Of a DNA stretch of 64,000 nucleotides, positions 57,170 through 64,000 are shown piece by piece. This DNA comes from Voacanga thouarsii. Its lineage: Eukaryota; Streptophyta; Magnoliopsida; Gentianales; Apocynaceae. Made by a program: the position numbers and the translations under genes. The notes under the pieces are model-generated. The model saw nothing but the letters and a program-made list of their open reading frames with translations. It ran no database searches and was not told where the DNA came from. Numbering within the stretch: the stretch's first letter is position 1; every line of letters begins with the position of its first letter. The stretch spans positions 474,001 through 538,000 of the forward strand of contig JANUWF010001699.1 in the NCBI GenBank assembly GCA_026120185.1, written 5' to 3'.

Positions 57170-57956
57170 TCCAAACCAGATGAAGAAGATGAGTGAAAAC
57201 TCCCTTAAAAAAGAAAAAGCCTTAGAAGTATCTCACCTTAAATTAAGAGGAAGTGGTAGGTTCAGAAAGGAGAACACATCAAAATTTTCTTGATTGGAAG
57301 CAATTTCAAAATTTAACCACATCTCAAACGAATTACAATTATCCATCAGAGGAACAGCATCGAAAATAGTCTCTTGAATAGGTTGATCAAATTGGAAATC
57401 CAAAGTAGCATGTTCATAACTTTCACTGATTCATAACACAACAAACCAAACCAGATGAAGAAGATGAGTGAAAACTCCCTTTAAAAAAATAGCCTTAAAA
57501 GTATCTCACCTTAAATCAAGAGGAAGTGGTAGGCTCAGAAAGGAGAACATATCAAAATCTTCTTGATTGAAAGCTATTTCAAAATTTGACCACATCTCAA
57601 ACGAATTACAATCATCCATCAGAGGAACAACATAAAAAATGGTCTCTTGAATAGGTTGATCTAATTAGAAATCCAAAGCAGCATGTTCATAACTTTCACT
57701 GATTCATAACACAACAAACCAAACCAGATGAGGAAGACAAGTGAAAACTCTCTTTAAAAAAAAATAGCCTTAAAAGTATCTCACCTTAAATCAAGAGGAA
57801 GTGGTAGGCTCGGAAAGGAGAACACATCAAAATTTTCTTGATTGGAAGCTATTTCAAAATTTGACCACATCTCAAACGAATTACAATTATCCATCAGAAG
57901 AACAGTATCAAAACTAGTCTGTTGAATAGGTAGTTCAAATTGGAAATCCAAAACAG
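57134..57956 (-). repeat. Three tandem ~274 bp units made of RKD exon-intron-exon sequence
   Basis: Units begin CATGTTCATAACTTTCACTG at 57134, 57409 and 57682, spaced 275 and 273; a fourth boundary is at 57957. On the minus strand each unit has an AG acceptor, exon 2-like text (SYEHATLDFQFDQPIQETI), a junction to exon 1-like text (MDNCNSFEMWLNF ... FSFLNLPLPLNL), and a GTGAGA donor. In the first unit (57425-57237) the fused exon is 189 bp, exactly 63 codons, open throughout. The second has a one-base loss and a stop. In copy 1 the same parts are separate exons, so the units arose by unequal duplication with a new exon fusion. Confidence 0.82.
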
Positions 57957-58025
57957 CATGTTCTAACTTTGATTGGAAACTGTTTCAAAATTTGACCACC
58001 TCTCAAACGAATTATAACTATCCAT
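57957..58025 (-). pseudogene. RKD copy 2 first exon, truncated
   Basis: ATG at 58025 starts MDSYNSFERWSNFETVSNQ, the equivalent of exon 1 in copy 1 (MRTHNSFETWSNF). After VSNQ it joins directly to exon 2-like sequence of the array, so the first donor is lost. Confidence 0.6.
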
Positions 58026-58456
58026 CTTTGTGGTGCTGAATAAGAAATCTTGGTGCCTTTATGGTTTCCACTAATGCCTAATGACTAAGAGATATATATA
58101 TTTGTGCGGGAAGAGGGGAGGGAAGGCTGGGGAGGAGAGAAAAAGACAAGGAGGAAGGGGAAGAGACAAGGAGAGAAAGAGATAAAGAAGAAGATGAAAG
58201 GTTAATTGTTTAAAAATAGATAAGGAGAGCAAGAGACAATGAGGTACGGGAAAAGTCAATTTTTGAGTCTTACTGTACTTGGAGGTTTTGCTTGTTTCAG
58301 TCCAAATTTGTTTCAGTCCAAACTATCTTTATAAGTTGCTTGTTTACTTTGTACAGAGTACTGCAATTATTATTAACATTGTGGATGGCAATTGTGGGTG
58401 TATGTTAGATATGTAGTCATTTTTGTAGCTTTTCAAATTGTGCATTTCATTTATTG
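58026..58456. other. Upstream region of RKD copy 2
   Basis: 58070-58200 matches 48840-48990 upstream of copy 1 (ATGACT(A/G)AGAGATATATAT, then AAGACAAGGAGGAAGGGGAA). On the minus strand this is a CT-rich presumptive 5' UTR or promoter. Sharing it shows the capture extended beyond the coding part. Confidence 0.6.
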
Positions 58457-58825
58457 AATAATTGTTGTGACAGTTAATGCTTTGTTTTTTTTAATGTTGT
58501 TGATATTGTGGTGGCTTTGTGCCTAAAATCGTCCAGTATATAAGGGAAATTCTGTCGGTTTTTTTTTTCAAGTCATTTTCGCATTGCTTTTCTTTACCTA
58601 ACTCGTTGATAATGTATTTCCTTTTCTTCTTGTAGATTTTTTTTTCCTGCGAATCTCAAGTGGTGAAGTAAATTGTGAGGAACACAAAGATATTGGGAAG
58701 TTTGTATATTTTACGAGGTTAATGAATGTAGATATAAGGGCTTGCAGATTAGTCAAGTAGTTTTATAAGAAAAGTAGTTATATACAATTGTGGGTGTATG
58801 TTAGATATGTAGTCAATTGACTTCA
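58389..58825 (+). repeat. Direct repeat pair, 31 bp
   Basis: CAATTGTGGGTGTATGTTAG plus ATATGTAGTCA occurs at 58389 and at 58795 with no mismatch that I can see. The intervening DNA has no gene. Confidence 0.85.
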
Positions 58826-58959
58826 AATAAGAAAATTGTGTTTTATTATATTTGGTATTGAATGAATCAATTCTATTGTATATGACAAGAAATTATACGT
58901 GTGCAGGGTCAAATTCAAAAAATAATAATTTTTAATAAATTTAAATTTTTAATAATCCA

Positions 58960-59791
58960 TGGCAAATCCGTTACAATTTAAGATGAAAAAAATAACGTTT
59001 TCATGACAAATTTGTTTCCATGACAAATCTGTGGCAATCTGCTACGGATTTGCCACGGATGGTATTTGCTTGAGAAACATCCGTGGCAATTCGGGGCAGA
59101 TTGTCACGGATGGTACCTGCTTGAGAAATGTCCGTGGCAAATTCGTGGTAGATTACCACGGATTTGCCACGGATGGTACTTGCTTGAGAAACATCCGTGG
59201 CAAATCCGTAGCAATCTCTACTACGGATTTGCATTACTACGGATTTGTCACGGACTGTACTTGCTTGAGAAATGTCCGTAGCAAATTCGTCACAGATTAC
59301 CATGGACAACCTATATTTTATATTGTTTCGTGGTAAATTTGTGACAATCTGTTATGGACAGTTCGTGGCAAATCCGTGGCAGATTGTCACAGATTTGCCA
59401 CGGATAACCTATATTCCATATTGTTTTCGTGGCAAATCTGTGACAATCTGTCACGGATATGCCACGGACGATACCTACTTGAGAAGTAGTCCGTGGCAAT
59501 TCTATGGCAGATTGTCACAGATTTGCCACGGACGATATCTGCTTGAGAATCTTCCGTGGCAGATTGTCATGGATTTGTTATGATTTTCTCGCAATCTTTC
59601 TCTCCAAATCTGATATCAACTTGAACAATCCGTGACAAATCCGTGATAAATTGTCACGAAAAATATTTTCGTGGCAAAAAAATACTTAGCGACGAAGTTA
59701 TTTGCCACGGACCCTTTCCGTGGCAGATCCGTGGCAAATTTCAATTTAGCCACAGATTTGTCCGTAACAAATTGACAGATTTCTTGTAGTG
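58960..59791. repeat. Right subterminal repeat region of the CACTA
   Basis: Over 20 copies of TTTGCCACGGA or its complement, many inside a higher-order unit ending GGTACTTGCTTGAGAAACAT (59060-59280), then variants to the terminus. The motif matches the left end. Open frames of about 100 codons here are artefacts of the repeats. Confidence 0.88.
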
Positions 59792-60632
59792 GATAGATAA
59801 CTTTATTCCAAACTTCATATATTGACAAACTACTAACAAGATTTTCAATGCAAAATTTCAAGAAATGTCAATTGCCTTTCAGACATGGAATTAGTTATCT
59901 CAGAAGCATAGTTCTAAAACTCCAAATGAAGTTGAGTACATGAAACAAGTTCCTTATACATCAGCTGTAAGAAGTCTCATGTATGCTATATTTTGTACTC
60001 GTCCAGACATTTGTCATGCTATTGGGATGGTCAGTAAATATTAGTCAAACACAGGACCAGAACACTAGACGACAGTGAAGCATATATTCAAGTATCTTCG
60101 CAGAACTCGAGGATATATTCTAGTTTACTCAACTCCAAAATTGGTACACATAAGTTACACTAATTCTAATTTTCAAGCTGATAGAAATCTTCGCAAGTCT
60201 ATCTCTGACTCTGTTTTCACCTTAGGTTGCGGTGCAGTTGTGTAGAGAAGTATCAAACAATCTTGTATTGCTGACTCTACAATGGAAATTGAATATGTGA
60301 CAGCTTGTGAAGCAACTAAAGAAGCAGCATGGTTGAAAAAGTTCTTGATAGAACTTGAAGTGATTCCTTCTACATCTCAAGCCATTAGTTTGTACTGTGA
60401 CAATAGTGGTGCAGTGGCAAATGCGAAAGAACCACACAGCCATCAGTATGGTAAACACATTGAATGTAAATATCACCTATTTAGGGAGATTGTTCAACGT
60501 GGAGATATAGAAGTATGCAAAATTTCTTCTGCTGAAAATCTTACTGATCCTTTTATTAAAAGTTTACCTGTAACTATTTTTGGAAGTTATATAGAAAGTA
60601 TGGATATTTTTTACATGTCCCATTTACTTTAG
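59792..60632 (+). pseudogene. Copia B pol, RT end and RNase H (right part)
   Basis: Resumes the frame cut at 52310: ITLFQTSYIDKLLTRFSMQN, then SAVRSLMYAIFCTRPDIC-like text in shifted frames near 59960-60010. RNase H is best at 60270-60632: DSTMEIEYVTACEATKEAAW, LYCDNSGAVANAKEP and the C-terminal KYHLFREIVQRGDIEV. Stops at 60031, 60041, 60069 and elsewhere. Confidence 0.88.
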
Positions 60633-60648
60633 GACAAGTGGGGAATTT
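60630..60648 (+). promoter_or_regulatory. Polypurine tract of copia B
   Basis: AGGACAAGTGGGGAATTT immediately precedes the 3' LTR; it is purine-rich with a few interruptions. Confidence 0.65.
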
Positions 60649-62000
60649 TGTTAGATATGCCCATTGAGTAAATATAATATTTATATTTTGAAATTAAATA
60701 AAGTATGTTTTTATATATTTATATGTATGAGCTCGTTTTGTCTATGAATTATTTAGATATTATAAATCAAGTGTTTATTTGTTAAAATATAGAAAGACTT
60801 GATTTATAATTTAATTCGAAATAAATTATCTACAATCTAAAATAAATTTGGGCAATTTATTTTGGTGAGATCGTCTTAATTTTATTAAAGTCTGTCTTTG
60901 ACTTTAGTAATAAAATTGATGATATATTTTGATGTATTAGATGGATCATCAATGTTTATTTGTGGAATAAACTATACAAATAAAACATTAAAAGATTTTC
61001 GTACATAATACCTTAATCCTGAGCAAACAATTATTTATATTTACTAACTTAAAGTTTCTTGAGTTACCAAACAGTGAGATTAACTCAATGATCAATATCT
61101 TGGTATTTTATGAATTAAAGTGAAATAAATATAAAATAATTATTATGCAATATGGAATCCGTCACCTTTAATAAGCAAGATTTTTTCCTCATCAGTTCTT
61201 CTAAGAGACAGTTAAATCTGAACTCAGTAATTCAATAGTGTCTATTGAATTCAATTTATAAGTGTGACGTAGTCACATGGTACTGTCAAATTGAAGTTGA
61301 GAATTAAGGATTTGAATGAGGGGAACTGTGGTCATACTGTCTCATTCAAAGTATTATATTGATCGACGGAAGTAATTTGTTAGATCGATCAATCATTGGA
61401 TATTATTATTAACTTCAGTAATTGCGATTAGACTAAGAGTGCAATTACATTCTTTTAGTGGAATGAAATATAATTAATAATTATTTTTGTTGACAAAATA
61501 ATTTATTGAAGTTTAGTCTAACTATATCCGGTCAAGTTCCTTCAGTGGCTCCTAATTATAGGACAATAATAAATTATAATTTATTAATAAAAATTGTAGA
61601 AAATAAAAAATCATATTTGAGAAGGAATAGGATAAGTAGAAATAGTTGTACCCAACTATACTTTTCTTATTCTATCAGGATTTGTATTTTGAGGTAGAGT
61701 TAACTATACATATTAGTTTATGACTATTTTTTCAATATACGTGAAAAACAACATTCTTATTCTCTCATTTTTTTTTTGTGAGTCCACCCTCAACAAAGAG
61801 AGAGAAAAATACGATTAGCAATTTTCTAGTCCAAAGAGATTACATTAAAAAAGATTTGGGAGTTTGAAACATTATCAGAAGGCCAAAGATTTCAAAAATC
61901 AAATTGGTAAAGACGATATCTATAAAGGTATGCTTCGTTTTCACATATTCTCAAAGTTTAATCTGATTGAGACATAAACATAACAATCCTATAACTAATA
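60649..62000 (+). mobile_element. 3' LTR of copia B
   Basis: Starts TGTTAGATATGCCC and ends CTATAACTAATA, where the 5' LTR has CTAACA, so the terminal CA is now TA. 1352 bp. The last 623 bp match the truncated 5' LTR. AAAGGTATGCTTCG near 61926 repeats the donor-like site. Expected 5 bp TSD to the right is TCCAA, but the matching left copy is lost with the 5' end. Confidence 0.88.
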
Positions 62001-62640
62001 TCCAAGACATTAGAAATCATCCCATGATATCAAAAAGATAGAAAGATGCCGTCCTTGAATAAAATAATAGGTACATCATACGAAGAATGCCAATCGACAT
62101 GCATGTTATTACCCCGCTGGAAGTGGATAATCCATAATTAGATATTACTTGCACTTTTGATGCATTAGTTTCAAACAAAATGCAGTAGAATCAATCCAAC
62201 AAAAGTGAGGAAGCACATGAAATCTGGATACTTTCCGGATAAAGAAAACCAATAGAAATCCAGTGAACATAAGAATGCCGCACATTTTGCAACAGTATAG
62301 CATTGTTAGAATACTCCCCCAACATGCGGAGCAATATGAAGATATCTAATGGGTAGATCTATCACTTTTTTCTTTCTCAACCTTCAACTGTAAGTTCATC
62401 AATAATGATGGAAAATATTTCAAGAAAAGATCAACAAAAAGTTTTTTAAACTGAAAATTTTCAGAATTATAGCACCAAAACTCCCCCAAAAAAAAAAATC
62501 TAAAACACAGTAAACGCATAATGCCAAGACAACAAAATGAAACTAAAATCAAAGAACAATTAATACTGGAAGGCATCGAACACTTCCCAATAAAGTATGC
62601 GTTGATTAAGAAAAAGACTTTAAAAATTAGGAAAATCAAA
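62001..62640. other. Flanking DNA right of copia B
   Basis: Probably intron or 3' region of the minus-strand gene fragment at 62645-62995. No exon was confidently recognised. 62346-62639 is open on minus without a known domain. Confidence 0.4.
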
Positions 62641-62644
62641 TGAG

Positions 62645-62995
62645 GGACTTACTCAGGGCAAGTATCAAGCAAGAGCTCAATAAAATCATCCAGCTAATGC
62701 CCTAACTTCTTCTTCTCCTCTTTCTCCCACTTTTTTAACCAGAGAATAGCATGTACTCTTTGCCTCATAATTCTATATTCTATTGCAAGCCTCTCCACTG
62801 TGTACTCCTCCGGATTCAGAAAGAGAACAGATTTTTGCACCAAATGCCAGAGTCTAAGAGTTGAGAGAACACTCACTGACTTTAATTCTGCAATTAAGAT
62901 CAGACCCAGAAGATTTCGTGACGTTGGGAGAAACCACTGAAAACCACCCGAAACCAAGTCTGTTGGTGAAGTTTGTAAATGGATTCCCGTCTCGT
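62645..62995 (-). pseudogene. Exon of a putative mitochondrial regulator/ribosomal-like protein, with a stop
   Basis: Open on minus from 62957: FQWFLPTSRNLLGL, then LNPEEYTVERLAIEYRIMRQ and RVHAILWLKKWEKEEKKKLG. The pattern Y-T-V-E-R-L-A-x-x-Y-x-I-x-x-x-R-V-x-A-I-L-x-L-K resembles plant members of the eukaryotic mitochondrial regulator (Bot1p-like) family, linked to the mitochondrial ribosome; this is recall, not a search. TAG at 62693-62691 interrupts HPLDD-like text (LDDFIELLLDTCPE), then a GTAAGT donor at about 62649. The stop makes it a likely pseudogene or remnant. It is the only host gene piece outside a transposon in this window. Confidence 0.45.
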
Positions 62996-62999
62996 GGAT

Positions 63000-63830
63000 T
63001 AGCAGGATCCTAGAATAGTGTTCGATTAGCTACATGCACAGTAGCACCCTTCCTTGCATAGCGAAACAATGTATTTGATTTTCAGATATTGAAAAAGTGA
63101 AGATGGCTCTTGGCGTTGGAAAATTCTAGCATGGACCAATTAGGACCAACTGTATTGATGAGTTATAATGCGTGCAATATAAATTATACGATACAACTCA
63201 TCAATGCAGCTTAGTTCACTGGGTTCACGGTCCATGTAAGAATTCCTCCTTGACGTATTATGACGACGCAAACTCAGAATTTCACTTTTGTTTGAAACGA
63301 ACTTCAATCCCGCGCATAAATTTTTCCTCCGTTTTCTTTTTGGCTATTTTCCACTCAAATTATTTCTCTTATTGTTATTTAATAAAAAAAAGATCTTCAA
63401 ATTTTATATTTTATTTTTTGAAGAAACACAATTTTTATATTTTATTTTTTGAAGAAAGTTTGTATATTTTATCGAAAATACAAAAATATAAAACTTTAGT
63501 TATGCCTAATGATGTTATGTATTACCCCAAAAAAAATAGTGATATTCAATATTTTTTCACCCTTATCCAAATCTTTAATAAAATATAAAAATATAAAATT
63601 TTGTTATAATTAATTATGCCCAATACAATAATTTAGTAGTTATATCAATGATTTTTAGATTTACTAATTATATAAATATATATATATATATTATTGTGTA
63701 AATAATATAAAAACACTAAGTAAAAGAAAAAAGAACATAAGAAAATTTTAAATAGTTAAGTCATCATAATACGTGTTCAATAGTAAGAAAATTAATATTT
63801 TTATTTTCGGTAAAATTATACGACTACAAA

Positions 63831-63864
<34 letters not shown>

Positions 63865-64000
63865 TAATAGAGAAATTAACCACAATTTATTTCTTGTAAA
63901 TAAATAGGAAATATGATGAGTGTTTTGAACATTTCAGAATTTATATTCTTATTTAAAATAAATTTTCGAATACAAAAATATTCAAACATGGAAGAAATGT
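63000..64000. other. Intergenic AT-rich DNA
   Basis: No gene recognised. It has an imperfect inverted repeat (TATTGATGAGTT at 63152, AACTCATCAATG at 63195), a tandem copy of TATTTTATTTTTTGAAGAAA near 63406-63458, and TA microsatellites at 63677-63691 and 63835-63861. Confidence 0.7.
63835..63861. repeat. (TA)n microsatellite
   Basis: Uninterrupted AT dinucleotides across the row boundary at 63840. Confidence 0.95.

Larger units (their letters stand above)
52311..59791. mobile_element. CACTA (En/Spm) transposon carrying host gene fragments, 7.48 kb
   Basis: The left end is CACTACAAGAAA (52311) and the right end TTTCTTGTAGTG (59791), the En/Spm signature. The flanking trinucleotides are GAC and GAT, a 3 bp duplication with one change, and copia B RT coding joins correctly across it. 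Both ends have dense direct and inverted copies of a TTTGCCACGGA-type motif, as CACTA subterminal regions do. No TNPD-like transposase was found, so it is non-autonomous. Cargo: a SECRET AGENT-type TPR exon (55657-55735, plus strand) and an RKD-like gene (58025-56789, minus strand). This is a Pack-CACTA structure. Confidence 0.9.
26305..62000 (+). mobile_element. Copia element B, host of nested insertions (35.7 kb span)
   Basis: A truncated 5' LTR (26305-26913) and a full 3' LTR (60649-62000) match each other over about 610 bp. Between them, gag (28473-29351), integrase-RT (50185-52310) and RT-RNase H (59792-60632) occur in the correct order and strand. Everything else in the span entered later or replaced sequence: copia A2 and flanking DNA, the chromovirus, an RKD piece, copia C and the CACTA. 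A segment of about 130 codons around the protease is missing between the gag and pol pieces, so at least one deletion accompanied the insertions. Confidence 0.75.

Noticed and set aside
59001..59583. Multiple ~100-codon frames with repeated ICHGFATDGTCLRN-like text
   Set aside because: These translate the CACTA subterminal repeats.
63172..63588. 138-codon frame near the right edge
   Set aside because: AT-rich, low-complexity phenylalanine/lysine content, no domain, spans a tandem repeat.

Overview
The window is eukaryotic nuclear DNA from a flowering plant, most likely a eudicot. It is AT-rich and built almost entirely of nested LTR retrotransposons (Ty1/copia and Ty3/gypsy), one hAT and one CACTA DNA transposon, microsatellites, and broken fragments of plant host genes with spliceosomal introns. 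No intact host gene, rRNA or CRISPR array was found. I cannot name the species.

Layout. (1) 1-16371: a badly decayed copia element of family A (copy A1). It is split by a copia-like solo LTR of family D (1985-8136, TSD TCATG) that itself carries a 4.3 kb solo LTR of probable gypsy origin (2674-6965, TSD GTAAC); by a hAT transposon (8354-11698); and by another solo LTR (12103-13393). (2) About 16372-26304: remnants of a Tat/Athila-type gypsy element (tRNA-Asp-type primer site near 22807, gag and protease pieces), interrupted by an inverted family D LTR (23578-25326). (3) 26305-62000: copia element B, the host of most of the right half. Its 5' LTR is truncated, its gag is at 28473-29351, its pol is in pieces at 50185-52310 and 59792-60632, and its 3' LTR is at 60649-62000. 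Within its span lie a nearly complete copia A element (A2, 29352-39103), a minus-strand chromovirus (40442-47162) with a small family A solo LTR inside its integrase, a truncated RKD-like gene copy (48250-48804), a third copia fragment (C, 49075-50184), and a 7.5 kb CACTA transposon (52311-59791). (4) 62001-64000: flanking DNA with a broken exon of a putative mitochondrial-protein gene.

The most interesting object is the CACTA element. It has CACTACAAGAAA termini, a near-perfect 3 bp target duplication and dense subterminal repeats, and no transposase that I could find. It carries fragments of two unrelated host genes: a TPR exon of a SECRET AGENT-type O-GlcNAc transferase with splice sites preserved (+ strand), and an RKD gene with an intact RWP-RK domain whose upstream exons have been tandemly triplicated (- strand). 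A second partial copy of the same RKD gene lies 8-9 kb away, outside the CACTA. This is a gene-capturing (Pack-type) CACTA and the best candidate here for something undescribed.

Other recurring themes: family A shows nonsense changes concentrated in CAG-to-TAG and TGG-to-TAG, as expected from cytosine methylation decay; two copia families have splice-site-like signals bracketing the leader (donor in U5, acceptor just before the gag ATG); and two GC- or C-rich islands stand out against the AT-rich background.
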